Assembly (NCBI RefSeq): GCF_001583415.1
Contig: NZ_CP014475.1
Span: forward strand, 1,612,001 to 1,676,000
Length of the DNA: 64,000 nt
Reading direction: 5' to 3'
Source of the DNA: Mycolicibacterium phlei
Lineage (GTDB): Bacteria; Actinomycetota; Actinomycetes; Mycobacteriales; Mycobacteriaceae
The notes beneath the pieces are model-generated. The model had not been told where the DNA came from. It searched no databases and saw nothing but the letters and a program-made list of their open reading frames with translations. A program made the translations under genes and the position numbers. Position 1 is the first letter of the stretch, and every line of letters starts with the position of its first letter. This document shows, in pieces, positions 41,007-50,502 of the stretch.

Positions 41007-41684
41007 GTGAGTCGACCGCCTGCCAAGACGGACCCGCAGATCGTCGCACGCAAGCTCGCCGCCGCGCCGGGTCTGCGCCTGCCGCCGCCACCGAAGTACG
41101 ACCTGCAGCCCGACGGCCGGGTCGCCAACTACCGCATGCAGGACATGCCGGTGTGGCGCAAGGCGCGCAACAGGATCGGGCAGCTGCTCTACAACTTCTT
41201 CGTCACCTTCATCCCGTCGCACCATGTGCGGCTGGCGTATCTGCGGCTGTTCGGCGCCAAACTGGGCAAGGGTGTCGCGGTCAACCGGTGCACCACGATC
41301 CTGGACATCGAGTTCTTGACCATCGGCGACGACACCACGGTCGGTGCCCGGTGCATGCTCGACGCGCGCGCCGGGCTGTACCTGGGCAACAACGTGATTC
41401 TGGCCAGCGACGTGCACGTCCTCGGCGGCGGCCACGACATCAACCACCCCGACTTCCTGCCCGTGCCGAACCCGACCGTGATCGAGGACTACGCCTGGAT
41501 CGCCAGCCGGGCGATGATCCTGCCGTCCCACATCGGCCGTGGTGCCGTGGTGGCTGCGCAGTCGGTGGTGATCAAGGACGTCGGCGAATACGAGGTGGTG
41601 GGCGGCAATCCGGCCAAGGTCATCGCCAAACGCAACCCCGAGGCGTTGAAGTACAGCGGCAGGTTCCGCGCGCCGTTCTGGTGA
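41007..41684 (+). CDS. Left-handed beta-helix acetyltransferase, copy 2
   Basis: 225 aa from GTG 41007, which has AAGGAG in front and gives an N-terminus aligning with the other two copies (ARKLAAAPGLRLPPPPK). An ATG at 40935 overlapping the glycosyltransferase is the alternative. Hexapeptide repeats run from AKLGKGVAVNRCTT to GRGAVVAAQSVV. The likely catalytic His is in GGGHDINHPDFLPVP. It ends overlapping the next glycosyltransferase as GTGA. Probably O-acetylates a residue of the polysaccharide. Confidence 0.85.
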   Translation: MSRPPAKTDPQIVARKLAAAPGLRLPPPPKYDLQPDGRVANYRMQDMPVWRKARNRIGQLLYNFFVTFIPSHHVRLAYLRLFGAKLGKGVAVNRCTTILDIEFLTIGDDTTVGARCMLDARAGLYLGNNVILASDVHVLGGGHDINHPDFLPVPNPTVIEDYAWIASRAMILPSHIGRGAVVAAQSVVIKDVGEYEVVGGNPAKVIAKRNPEALKYSGRFRAPFW

Positions 41685-42805
41685 CGATGGTCGACCTCAA
41701 GCAGTACCGGCTCATCTACGTCGGGCCCGGATACGGCGAGACCGCTGTCGGCGACTACGCCGAGAACCTGCTGCCCGCGTTGCGGTCGCACTTCGGTGAG
41801 GTGGTCGAACGGCGCACCCTGGCCCCGGGCAAGGAAACCCTGCGCGACATCCGGGAACACCGCCGGTTCGTCAAAGAGCAGGTCGCACAGGGCCCGCCGG
41901 GGCGGGTGCTGGTGCACGCCGAGCTCGCCGCGGGCGGCATCTCACCGTTCTGGTCGACCGCCGGGCTGCGCGACGCTGCGGTCACCGCGACCGTGCATGA
42001 CCCGCCGCAGGGGATCTGGTGGCCGGCCCGCACGAAATTCCTTGCCCAGCACAAACTTCTGATGCACGGGCTGCACTACCCGCTGCGACCGGTGTCGCGG
42101 GTCGTGGAGGGCTTCGTCAACGGGGACCGAACGATCTTCGCGCTCAGCGAGATCGGCCGGTTGTCCATCGAGATGACCTATCCGCGGACCAGGCCCGTCT
42201 ACGTCCCGTACCTGGTGTGTGACCGGCCGACCATCAAGCCCGCGCACGAGCGGCCCAAGGCGGTCGGCTTCTTCGGACTGGTGTACCGCGGTAAGGGTTT
42301 CGAGCAGATCGCCCGGATCCGGCGCGAACTGCCCGACGACATCACGATCCGGGTGGCCGGTCGCGGCACCGAGGCGCTGCCCCGGCAGGAGGGGGTCGAG
42401 ATCCTCGGTGCGGTGGAGGGACCCGACGAGGATGCCTTCTTCGAATCGGTGCGCGCGATCGCGATCCCCTACGGCAAGCGCCACTTCTACGCCGAGACCT
42501 ATCCGGCCTCCTCGGTGGCCGCGCACGCGCTGGCCTACCAGACGCCGATCGTGTGCACCGGATACGGCTCACTGGCCGAATTCGACGAGGACACCGGCGC
42601 GGTCGTCGTGCCCATGGGAACCACGTATCCGCAGACACTGCCCGCCGGATTCTCGGGGGAGATCGAGTCACTGCTCAACGACGAGCAGCGGCTGACACGG
42701 CTGGCCCGCAACGCCGACCGGGTGCGCAGGGAGCGGTCCGCCGAGCGAACCGCCGCCGCGTTCGCGGCGGAGTGGTCGCGCATGCTCGAGCGGCGGTCAC
42801 GGTAG
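41681..42805 (+). CDS. Glycosyltransferase of a duplicated pair, copy A
   Basis: 374 aa from GTG 41681 (ATG 41687 is possible). GT-B-like: N-terminal YRLIYVGPGYGETAVGDYAE, central TVHDPPQGIWWPARTKFL, donor side FFGLVYRGKGFEQIARIRRE, RVAGRGTEALP and YAETYPASSVAAHALAYQTP. Very similar along its whole length to the gene at 43.5 kb, so one arose by duplication. The acceptor-side AELAAGGISPFWS block is shared. Sugar specificity unknown. Confidence 0.82.
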   Translation: MTMVDLKQYRLIYVGPGYGETAVGDYAENLLPALRSHFGEVVERRTLAPGKETLRDIREHRRFVKEQVAQGPPGRVLVHAELAAGGISPFWSTAGLRDAAVTATVHDPPQGIWWPARTKFLAQHKLLMHGLHYPLRPVSRVVEGFVNGDRTIFALSEIGRLSIEMTYPRTRPVYVPYLVCDRPTIKPAHERPKAVGFFGLVYRGKGFEQIARIRRELPDDITIRVAGRGTEALPRQEGVEILGAVEGPDEDAFFESVRAIAIPYGKRHFYAETYPASSVAAHALAYQTPIVCTGYGSLAEFDEDTGAVVVPMGTTYPQTLPAGFSGEIESLLNDEQRLTRLARNADRVRRERSAERTAAAFAAEWSRMLERRSR

Positions 42806-42818
42806 GGGGGAGGAACAC

Positions 42819-43511
42819 ATGGATGAGCCAACGAACAGGAGTGCACCGGTGTTTGTCGAACCCGATACCGCCGACCCGGAGGACGTCGCCCGCAAGGTCG
42901 CGGCGGCACCGACGCTGAAGATCCCGCCGGCACCGGAGTGGGTGCTCAACGACGAGGGGCGCGTCATCGACATCCTGCAGGAGGGGATGACGTTCCGTCG
43001 CAAGCTGCGGAACTACCTCGGCGAGGTCGCCTACAACCTGGTCATCGGCCACATCCCCTCGCAGTTCATCCGCAAGGCCTACCTGCGCCGGCTCGGCGCC
43101 GACATCGGCCCCAACACCACGATCGGGCGCGGCACCAAGGTGCTGAGCATCGAGTTCCTCACCCTCGGCGCCAACACCGAGGTCGGCGCCCGCTGCCTGC
43201 TGGACGCCCGCGGCGGCCTGTGGATCGGCGACCACGTCGTGCTCAGCGACGACGTCCACCTGCTCGGCGGCGGCCACGACATCAACCACCCCGACTTCCT
43301 GCCCGTGCCCATCCCGACCGTCGTGGAGGACCACGTCTGGATCGGCAACCGGGCGATGATCCTGCCCTGCCTGATCCACCGCGGCGCGGTGGTGCGGGCG
43401 CACGCCATGGTGCGCAAGGACGTTCCCGAACTGCAGATCGTCGGCGGGAACCCGGCCAAACCGATCGGGGAGCGCAGCCCGGACGGCGTGCCCGCCCGAA
43501 AGTCGGCGTGA
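42819..43511 (+). CDS. Left-handed beta-helix acetyltransferase, copy 3
   Basis: 230 aa from ATG 42819 with GGGGAGGAA in front. Same architecture as copy 2: ARKVAAAPTLKIPPAPEW at the N-terminus, hexapeptide repeats from ADIGPNTTIGRGTK, His in GGGHDINHPDFLPVPIP, and IVGGNPAKPIGERSPDG at the end. It overlaps the next glycosyltransferase by GTGA exactly as copy 2 does, showing that the acetyltransferase-glycosyltransferase pair was duplicated as a unit. Confidence 0.86.
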   Translation: MDEPTNRSAPVFVEPDTADPEDVARKVAAAPTLKIPPAPEWVLNDEGRVIDILQEGMTFRRKLRNYLGEVAYNLVIGHIPSQFIRKAYLRRLGADIGPNTTIGRGTKVLSIEFLTLGANTEVGARCLLDARGGLWIGDHVVLSDDVHLLGGGHDINHPDFLPVPIPTVVEDHVWIGNRAMILPCLIHRGAVVRAHAMVRKDVPELQIVGGNPAKPIGERSPDGVPARKSA

Positions 43512-44647
43512 CACGACCGATGTCGACACTGCTCAAGGACTACCGGCTGGTCTTCGTCGGCCCGGCCGAGGGCGAGACGGCGGTCGGCGACTACTCCGAG
43601 CACTTCGTCAACGCGGTGCGCCCCTACTTCGGTGACGTCGTCGAGGTGCGCACCCTGGGGCCGGGCGGCGACGGTGTCAGCGACATCGTCGGCTACCGCA
43701 GGGCCGTCGCGCAGGCGGTCCGCGACGCCCCGCGCGGACGGGTGCTCGTGCACACCGAACTCGCCGCGGGCGGGGTGGCGCCGTTCTGGTCCATGGTCGG
43801 GCTCGGCGACATTCCCGCCACCGCGACCATTCACGATCCGCCCCAAGGCATCTGGTGGCCGGCCCGAACAAGGTTCGTCGCCGAGCACCGCGTGCTGATG
43901 CACGGCCTGCACTACCCGCTGCGGCCGCTGTCGCGCGTGCTGGAGGGCGCGGTCAACGGCCGTCGCACCCTGTTCGCGCTGAGCAAGACCGGTGCGCGGT
44001 CCATCACCATCACCTATCCGCGCACCTACGTCGTCTACGTCCCGCACCTGGTGAAGGTCCGCCCGCAGATCAAACCGGCCGAGGAACGGCCGAAGGCGAT
44101 CGGGCTGTTCGGGCACGTGTACCGCGGCAAGGGATTCGAGCAGATCTCCCGGATCCGCCGGTTGCTGCCCGACGACATCACGATCCGGGTGGCCGGCCGG
44201 GGCACCGAGAACCTCACTCCCAGTGCGGGAGTGGAGATCGTCGGCCCGGTCGACGGTGCGGCCGAGGACGAGTTCTTCGCGTCGGTGCGCGCGCTGCTCA
44301 TCCCGTACAACAAGCGGCACTGGTACGCCGAGACGTACCCGGCGTCCGGCACCGTCGCCCACGCCGCGGCCTACCGCACCCCGGTGGTGTGCACCGACTA
44401 CGGGTCGCTGGCCGAACTCGACGAGTCCACCGGCGCCGTCGTGGTGCGCATCGACCGCGACGACACCGCCGACGAGGTGGCGCGCGCGCTGGCCGCGGCG
44501 GTCGTCGACCTGGTCAACGACGACGACCGGCTGCGCGAGGTCGGCCGGGGCGCCGACCGGTGCCGGCAGGACCGGTCTCCGGCCAACACCGCAACGACAT
44601 TCGTTTCGGCGTGGCTGGACGTGCTCACCAGCGGCGAGGATCGCTGA
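43508..44647 (+). CDS. Glycosyltransferase of a duplicated pair, copy B
   Basis: 379 aa from GTG 43508 (ATG 43520 possible). Close paralogue of copy A: YRLVFVGPAEGETAVGDYSE, ATIHDPPQGIWWPARTRFV, GLFGHVYRGKGFEQISRIRR, YAETYPASGTVAHAAAYRTP. Differences concentrate in the N-terminal third and the C-terminal tail. It ends 6 bp before the flippase gene. Probably adds another sugar of the same repeat unit. Confidence 0.82.
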   Translation: MTRPMSTLLKDYRLVFVGPAEGETAVGDYSEHFVNAVRPYFGDVVEVRTLGPGGDGVSDIVGYRRAVAQAVRDAPRGRVLVHTELAAGGVAPFWSMVGLGDIPATATIHDPPQGIWWPARTRFVAEHRVLMHGLHYPLRPLSRVLEGAVNGRRTLFALSKTGARSITITYPRTYVVYVPHLVKVRPQIKPAEERPKAIGLFGHVYRGKGFEQISRIRRLLPDDITIRVAGRGTENLTPSAGVEIVGPVDGAAEDEFFASVRALLIPYNKRHWYAETYPASGTVAHAAAYRTPVVCTDYGSLAELDESTGAVVVRIDRDDTADEVARALAAAVVDLVNDDDRLREVGRGADRCRQDRSPANTATTFVSAWLDVLTSGEDR

Positions 44648-44653
44648 TCCGGT

Positions 44654-45838
44654 ATGGCCAGGACCCGCAACCTCGGCAACATCGCCAAGACCCTGGTGTC
44701 GATGTTCTGGATCTACGGCACCCGCGGTCTCGGCCTGCTGTGGGTCACGGCGCTGGTCGGCCATCTCGGTATCGCCGACTACGGCAAGTACGGCATGGCG
44801 GTGGCGCTCAACTCGATCGTGGGCCCCTCGCTGGACAATGCGTTCTCGGTGCGGGCGATGCGCGAGTCCGAGGAACGCTTCATCGCCGAACGCACCACCC
44901 GGTTCCTGCTCGGCGTCTCGCTGATCACCACCGGGCTGCTGGTGATTCAGTTCAGTTACTTCATCGGTTTCGGCATCATCGTCGCCGGCGGCGAGATCAC
45001 CTTCAACGTGGTCAAGAGCCGGCTGGCCCGCGACGGTCACCCGGACAAGTTCTGGCGGCTGGACACCGCGCGCCAGGCCAGCGGTGTCGGCCTGGGCACC
45101 GGATACCTGTTCCTGGCGCCGAACCCGACACTGATGACCGCGAGCCTGCTGTACTGCGTGCCCTACGTGGTGATCATCATCGCGGGCGCGAGGGCGGTGT
45201 GGGGGCACCGGCCGGGCCTGCCCGGCAGCCCGCGGCTGATGGCCGCGCTGACCGGTGAGATGCTCGGCACCGCGGCGTATCTGCAGGGCGACGTGCTGCT
45301 GCTGGGCGCGCTGACCAACGACACCACGGTCGGCTACTACACGCTGACCTGGGTGGTGTGCGCGGCGATCGCGGCGGCGGGGCAGTCGTTCGGCATGAGC
45401 TACCACGAGAAGCTGCGCGAGGCCGGCGGTGCGCTGTCGGCGGGACCGCCGCTGCGCAACACGCTGCTGCTGGCGACCGTGGGGGCGACCGCGGTGCTCA
45501 CCGTCGGAGTGGTGATGCTGTTCTGGCCGGCGCCGCGCGAGCTGGCCGTCGCGATGATGATCATGGCGCTGTTCGCCGGGCTGCGCGTGGTGGTGTCGGT
45601 GTTCCAGGTCGTGCTCTACGCCCAGCGCCGCGACCTGCTGCGGCTGACGTCGGCGATCGGGCTGGTCCCGGTCAAGCTGGCGCTGGTGGCGGCGCTGGCG
45701 TTCATGGGCGCTGTCGGAGCGGCGATCTCGACGTCGATCACCGACGCGCTGTTGCTGATCTGCTACACCTACGCGCTGTACGGTCGGCGCAGCAGACCGC
45801 CGTCGGTGGAGACGGACGTCAGTTCAGAACGACCTTGA
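44654..45838 (+). CDS. Wzx-like polysaccharide flippase
   Basis: 394 aa, about 11-12 hydrophobic segments. The start SMFWIYGTRGLGLLWVTALV and ADYGKYGMAVAL match the oligosaccharide flippase (Wzx/MATE-like) family. It would move undecaprenyl- or decaprenyl-linked repeat units across the plasma membrane for polymerisation. Last gene of the plus-strand operon starting at 39.8 kb. Its final 20 bases overlap the convergent glycoside hydrolase gene. Confidence 0.82.
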   Translation: MARTRNLGNIAKTLVSMFWIYGTRGLGLLWVTALVGHLGIADYGKYGMAVALNSIVGPSLDNAFSVRAMRESEERFIAERTTRFLLGVSLITTGLLVIQFSYFIGFGIIVAGGEITFNVVKSRLARDGHPDKFWRLDTARQASGVGLGTGYLFLAPNPTLMTASLLYCVPYVVIIIAGARAVWGHRPGLPGSPRLMAALTGEMLGTAAYLQGDVLLLGALTNDTTVGYYTLTWVVCAAIAAAGQSFGMSYHEKLREAGGALSAGPPLRNTLLLATVGATAVLTVGVVMLFWPAPRELAVAMMIMALFAGLRVVVSVFQVVLYAQRRDLLRLTSAIGLVPVKLALVAALAFMGAVGAAISTSITDALLLICYTYALYGRRSRPPSVETDVSSERP

Positions 45839-47360
45839 ACCCGATCCACGGCTGCCACGTCATGTAGCCGTGCTGGAAGTCGACGCGGTTGTAGCCGTTG
45901 AGGTAGGTCTCGTCGCTGGTGGCCAGCCCGAGTTCGGGGACATAGTTCTGCGCGAACCCCTCCGACGCCCAGTGCGCCCCGGTGGCCTCCGACCACCACA
46001 CCCGGAACGGCGCCGGGGCGGTGAAGTCCTGATACCCGTTGGCGAACTTGGTCTTCGGTACACCCAGCCGCGCCAGCGCGACCTTCGCGACCGGTGTCGG
46101 TGACGTCACCATGCCCGAGCCGGGGATCTCCCACAGCGTGTTGACGGTGCGCATCTGCGCCCACGCCGTCGAACCGGCCTTGAACACCGGGCTGAGCACC
46201 GTCCCGTGCGCGGCGTCGGTGATCTGGGCGAAGCGTTGGTACTCCGCGGATTTCGGTGGACCGGCGGGGATCGCGAACTGCAGGGCCTGCTGGGCCTGCT
46301 TGGGGGTCCAGTTGGTGCGCAGCAGCCCGAAGGTGTCCTGGTCGCTGCTGCTGCCGGTGTTGCGGTCGCGGGTGGTGTAGATGTACAGCGGACCGGTGTA
46401 GGGCAGCTCCTGCCACTTGGTCCACATGTCCTTCAGATACGCGGTCTGGCCGGCCTCGTCGACCGCCGACGTCGGCTGGCCGTACTCGGTGGCCCAGATC
46501 TTCTTGCCCGAGTCCCCGTTGGCCACCATCACCGCGCGCATCTCCATCAGTTGCTGCACAGGCGAATTCGCGACCGGAACGCCGTCGGAGAACTTCAGGC
46601 TGTAGTGGTAGGGATGAAAGGACAGGGCGTCCATGTAGTCCCGGGCGCCGGCCTCGTACATGCCTTTGAGGAACCGCACCGGATTCCAGATCAGGTTGCC
46701 CCAGTCCACGACCGAGCCGACCACGCCGCCGATCACGGTGACCGACGGGTCGACCGCCTTGATCCGCGGATAGGCCGCGCGCAGCAGCGCGGTGTAGGCC
46801 GCCGGGTCGGGGGAGGGGGTCCAGAACTGGACGGCGTTGGGCTCGTTCCAGATCTCGTAGGCGGCGATCTTGCCCTTGTAGCGGGCCGCCACCTTCGCGG
46901 CGAACTCACCGTAGGCGTCCGCCGAGGCGGGGTGGCCGCTGATCGGGAGCCCGCCGGGCCCGACCGCCCAGGCCGGGGTGGAGTTGATGAACCCCAGGAT
47001 CGACATGCCGCGGGCCGCCGCCGCGTTGACCGTCTTGTCGACCATCGACCAGTTCAGTTGGCCCTGAATCGGTTCGACACCGGCCCACGGGATCATCAGC
47101 CGCACGGTCTTGACGTTGGTGTTGCCCATCGCGCGCAGCGTGCGGTCGACGTCGGCCTCCGACATCCCGTAGATATCGGCGTCGGCGATGCCGATGGTGG
47201 TGGGCCGCGGCTCGATCGCCGCACTCTGGGCGACGGTCACCTTCCGCGGCGTGTCCGAGGGCAGGGCCAGCGCGATCGCGGCGACCGTGACGACACCGGT
47301 GACAAGGGCGACAACGAACGTGAGCAGACGACTGGAGCGTCGAATCCGGCGGGCGCGCAC
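45819..47360 (-). CDS. Exported clan-A glycoside hydrolase (GH39/GH5-like)
   Basis: 513 aa from GTG 47360, chosen for GGAGG 4 nt ahead; a TTG 11 codons upstream is the alternative. One N-terminal hydrophobic segment (LLTFVVALVTGVVTVAAIALA) makes it exported or anchored. A TIM barrel follows: YEIWNEPNAVQFW with the acid/base Glu and KIWATEYGQPTS with the nucleophile Glu. The last about 130 residues form a separate domain containing LARLGVPKTKFANGYQDF. It could trim, cleave or remodel the polysaccharide made by this locus. It follows the polymerase gene by 48 bp. Confidence 0.83.
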   Translation of the reverse strand: MRARRIRRSSRLLTFVVALVTGVVTVAAIALALPSDTPRKVTVAQSAAIEPRPTTIGIADADIYGMSEADVDRTLRAMGNTNVKTVRLMIPWAGVEPIQGQLNWSMVDKTVNAAAARGMSILGFINSTPAWAVGPGGLPISGHPASADAYGEFAAKVAARYKGKIAAYEIWNEPNAVQFWTPSPDPAAYTALLRAAYPRIKAVDPSVTVIGGVVGSVVDWGNLIWNPVRFLKGMYEAGARDYMDALSFHPYHYSLKFSDGVPVANSPVQQLMEMRAVMVANGDSGKKIWATEYGQPTSAVDEAGQTAYLKDMWTKWQELPYTGPLYIYTTRDRNTGSSSDQDTFGLLRTNWTPKQAQQALQFAIPAGPPKSAEYQRFAQITDAAHGTVLSPVFKAGSTAWAQMRTVNTLWEIPGSGMVTSPTPVAKVALARLGVPKTKFANGYQDFTAPAPFRVWWSEATGAHWASEGFAQNYVPELGLATSDETYLNGYNRVDFQHGYMTWQPWIGFKVVLN

Positions 47361-47408
47361 GTGACCTCCGTTTGACCGGGATCGCGTTTTCAAGACGCGA
47401 ATGCGCCC

Positions 47409-48830
47409 TCAGTGTGCCGGAATGAAACTCTTTTCCCGTTCAAGATCGCCGACGTGTCGCGCCGGTTCTCGTTGTATTCGGTCGAGATAGGCCAGGAATG
47501 CCAGCATGATGGCGTATTTCAACTGCGATGGCGGGCTGCCCGCGACCGGGTGGTCCAGTTGCAGCGCGACAAGACAGAAACCGATGAAGATGCCGCCGTA
47601 AATGGCGCCCGGCATCCAATTCGCCCGAATTGCGCGGTACCCGTACACGCAGCCCATCACCATGATCGCCACGAAAACGATGCCGGTGAAAATTCCGCCG
47701 CGGTAAACAGTGAGCAGCGGGGCGTTGGAAACGTGGTTGAGCACGAACGCGTAATCGCCCTCGGTGTATTCGGGGCGGTCCCAGCCCAATCCGAACCACC
47801 AATGGCCCGACATCTGATGCGGGAATTCCCGCAGCGATTCGATTCGGTCGTTGGCACCCCGGTCGTCGCTGCGGAAAGCGCTCAGGAAACGGCGCCGAAT
47901 TGACGGTGTGGACCACGCGGCGATCACCACCGCCGCGAATGCCGCCAGGCTCAGCAACCTGTCGCGGCTACGCATGCCGTGGAAGATCAGCACCAGGATC
48001 ACGCCCACGACGACGCTGAAGATGCTGGCCCGGCTCAGGGTCAGCAGCAAAGCCAAACCGATGACCGTGGACATCACGACCCGCGTCCAGCCTCGCAGGA
48101 CGATGAAGGACACCGCCAGCGCTGCTACCAGCGCGATGCCCTCGCCGTTGGGATCGACCATGGTGCCGCCGAGTCGGATCAACGCGACCGCGCCGCCGTC
48201 GGAGTAGGCGAAGCGCGGGGCGGTGTACTCGGGCGCGTACCCAACGAACCGCAGGTAGCGGAACGTGCTCTGGTCGCGGTCCAGCGCCACGATGTACAGA
48301 CCGAACAGGGCGTTGAGGAACGACCCGTAGACGAAGTACCGGCCGAACTTGACGAGATCCTCGTTGGACAGCCGGATCAGCGCCACCGCGAGCACCGTGG
48401 CCAGCGACCAGCGCACGATCATGATGATGCTGATCAGGCTGATGCTGGTGGCCGCCACCGAGATCACCGAGACGGCGATGAACAACCAGGTCGCCAGCTC
48501 GAGCGGATGCGGTGAGCGGGCCAGCTTGGGGTGGACGTAGACCGCCACGATCGCCCCGAACGCCAGCGGCAGCCAGAACGGCAGGTTCACCCCCGGGAAC
48601 TCGCCGAACGGCAGCGCGCCGATCACCCAGGCCAGCGCCCAGAACAGCCACAGGGGGTGGCGGAGGCCGATGTAGACCGCGGCCACCACACCGATCAGGC
48701 CCGCCGCCGCGAGCAGCCCCATGCGGCCGCCCATCAGCGCCAGACCGGCGAGTATGGGCACCCCAGCAACGATCGCCAGGCCTGCGATGAAATTGCGCGG
48801 CAGATCGCCGTGAGGGTTCACGGTGGCCAT
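47409..48830 (-). CDS. Wzy/O-antigen ligase-family membrane polymerase
   Basis: 473 aa from ATG 48830 (GGAGAA upstream; a start 9 codons earlier exists). About 11 hydrophobic segments, with a long extracytoplasmic loop around GYAPEYTAPRFAYSDGG and a typical Wzy/WaaL region LTLSRASIFSVVVGVILVL followed by SGHWWFGLGWDRPEY. Likely polymerises lipid-linked repeat units. The start is divergent from the first Wzz gene across 116 bp, so the two may be regulated together. Confidence 0.82.
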   Translation of the reverse strand: MATVNPHGDLPRNFIAGLAIVAGVPILAGLALMGGRMGLLAAAGLIGVVAAVYIGLRHPLWLFWALAWVIGALPFGEFPGVNLPFWLPLAFGAIVAVYVHPKLARSPHPLELATWLFIAVSVISVAATSISLISIIMIVRWSLATVLAVALIRLSNEDLVKFGRYFVYGSFLNALFGLYIVALDRDQSTFRYLRFVGYAPEYTAPRFAYSDGGAVALIRLGGTMVDPNGEGIALVAALAVSFIVLRGWTRVVMSTVIGLALLLTLSRASIFSVVVGVILVLIFHGMRSRDRLLSLAAFAAVVIAAWSTPSIRRRFLSAFRSDDRGANDRIESLREFPHQMSGHWWFGLGWDRPEYTEGDYAFVLNHVSNAPLLTVYRGGIFTGIVFVAIMVMGCVYGYRAIRANWMPGAIYGGIFIGFCLVALQLDHPVAGSPPSQLKYAIMLAFLAYLDRIQREPARHVGDLEREKSFIPAH

Positions 48831-48946
48831 GTTCTCAGCTTCTCCAGCTAAGCTCAAACCACACGCGGTCCGTGTCCGACCCGTCTGGTGGGTTACCGAG
48901 CGCTAGCCTGTCACACGTCGCAACGAGAAAATTGAGGGGAACCGCC

Positions 48947-50500
48947 TTGGAGATCAGGGAATACCTGCGGATTTTCGCCAGGTACTGGTGGGTCATCGTG
49001 ATCCTTACAGTCCTCGGCGGTGTCATCGGCTTTGCGACGTCACTGTTCATTACACCGCAATACCAGTCGACGGCGACGCTTTTCGTAGCGACGCAGAATG
49101 GCACCACGGCAACCGAGGCTTATCAGAACAATCTGTTCTCGACCGACCGGGTGAATTCATACGCATCGCTGGCAACCAGCGAACAAGTCGCTGCCCGTGC
49201 GGTGGATCAGCTCAAGGCCCCCATCTCCGCCGGCGAGCTGCGTTCCAAGATCACCGCGGTGCCGGGGCCGAAGACGGTGCTGTTGTCGGTGAGCGTCACC
49301 GACCCCGATCCCGCCCAGGCGCAGTCCTACGCCAACGCGGTCGCCAACCAGCTGGTGAACCTCGTCAGCGAGCTGGAGACCTCGCGGCGCGGCGGCACCC
49401 CGGCCGCCGGTGCGATCGTCGTCGACGAGGCGAACTACCCCACCGAACCCTCCGGGCTGGGGCTGGGCACGCGCATCGGGCTCGGCGCACTGGCCGGCCT
49501 CGTCCTCGGCGTCATCGCCGCGATCCTGATCGGCGTGTTCGACAAGCGCTTCCGCGGCCGCGAATCCGTTGAGAACCAAGCTGGTTCGCCGGTGATCGGG
49601 GCGCTGCCCGCCAGCCGGGTGCGCAGCCGCACCGCCGTGGTCGACCTCAGCAGCGACGGCGCCTACCCCGAGGCGGTCCGCGAGCTGCGCACCAACCTGC
49701 GGTTCCTGATGACGGCAGGCGGCCGGCGCTCACCGCGGGTGATCGCGGTGGCCAGCCCGTCGCGCGGCGACGGTCGCAGCACCGTGGCCGTCGACCTCGC
49801 CGCCGCCTTCGCCGAAACCGGAAAGTCGGTGCTGCTCGTCGACGGCGACCTGCGGCATCCGACCCTGGCGTCGCGGCTGCCGCTGACCGTGCCGATGCGC
49901 AACGCCGCCCAGACCAAGGGCCTGTCCACGCTGCTGGTCGGCGAGCACCAGGTGGCCGACGCGCTCGTTAGCGGTATTCCGCTCGGCAACCACACCGTCA
50001 CGCTGCTGCCCGCGGGGCCGGCCGCGCCGCGCCCCGGTGAGCTGTGGGCCACCGACATCAGCGAGCACCTGCTGTCCGACCTGGCCGAGGAGTACGACTA
50101 CGTCATCGTCGACACGCCCGCGCTCGACGAGTGCAGCGACGGCGCGGTGATCGGTGCCCTGTCCGACGGCGCCCTGCTGCTGGCCCGGCTGCAGCAAACC
50201 ACCAGCACCGCGCTCAAGCGCGCGCTGCTCACCCTGCGCGGTCCCGGTGTCACCGTGCTCGGCGCGGTGGTCACGTTCGACCAGCTGCGCGGCAAGCCGG
50301 GGCATGACCGCCGCGACTCGGCGCCGTCGCGGGCCGAGCGCCGCGCGTCCTCGTCGGCCGCCAAATCCGCCGCGAAGACCACCGGCAAGTCCGCCGCCAA
50401 GGAGTCCGGCGGCGACGACACCGAGGTGATCGCGGACGGCAAGCTCGTCGGCAGCAGCGGACCGCAGCCGTCGGCGCGGTCCCGGCGCGGGACCTCCTGA
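48947..50500 (+). CDS. Wzz-type chain-length protein fused to a degenerate BY-kinase domain
   Basis: 517 aa from TTG 48947, chosen for GAGGGGA upstream and a normal Wzz N-terminus; GTG 48872 would add 25 residues. Two membrane helices (VIVILTVLGGVIGFATSLF; LGALAGLVLGVIAAILIGV) flank an extracytoplasmic Wzz loop, with the P-rich YPTEPSG before the second. The cytoplasmic half is CpsD/Etk-like: P-loop SPSRGDGRST with Arg for the usual Lys, Walker A' LLVDGDLRHP, Walker B YVIVDTPAL. The C-terminal tail is Ser/Ala/Lys-rich and has no tyrosine cluster. Controls polymer length; kinase activity doubtful. Begins the lipase-rich operon. Confidence 0.87.
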   Translation: MEIREYLRIFARYWWVIVILTVLGGVIGFATSLFITPQYQSTATLFVATQNGTTATEAYQNNLFSTDRVNSYASLATSEQVAARAVDQLKAPISAGELRSKITAVPGPKTVLLSVSVTDPDPAQAQSYANAVANQLVNLVSELETSRRGGTPAAGAIVVDEANYPTEPSGLGLGTRIGLGALAGLVLGVIAAILIGVFDKRFRGRESVENQAGSPVIGALPASRVRSRTAVVDLSSDGAYPEAVRELRTNLRFLMTAGGRRSPRVIAVASPSRGDGRSTVAVDLAAAFAETGKSVLLVDGDLRHPTLASRLPLTVPMRNAAQTKGLSTLLVGEHQVADALVSGIPLGNHTVTLLPAGPAAPRPGELWATDISEHLLSDLAEEYDYVIVDTPALDECSDGAVIGALSDGALLLARLQQTTSTALKRALLTLRGPGVTVLGAVVTFDQLRGKPGHDRRDSAPSRAERRASSSAAKSAAKTTGKSAAKESGGDDTEVIADGKLVGSSGPQPSARSRRGTS

Positions 50501-50502
50501 CG

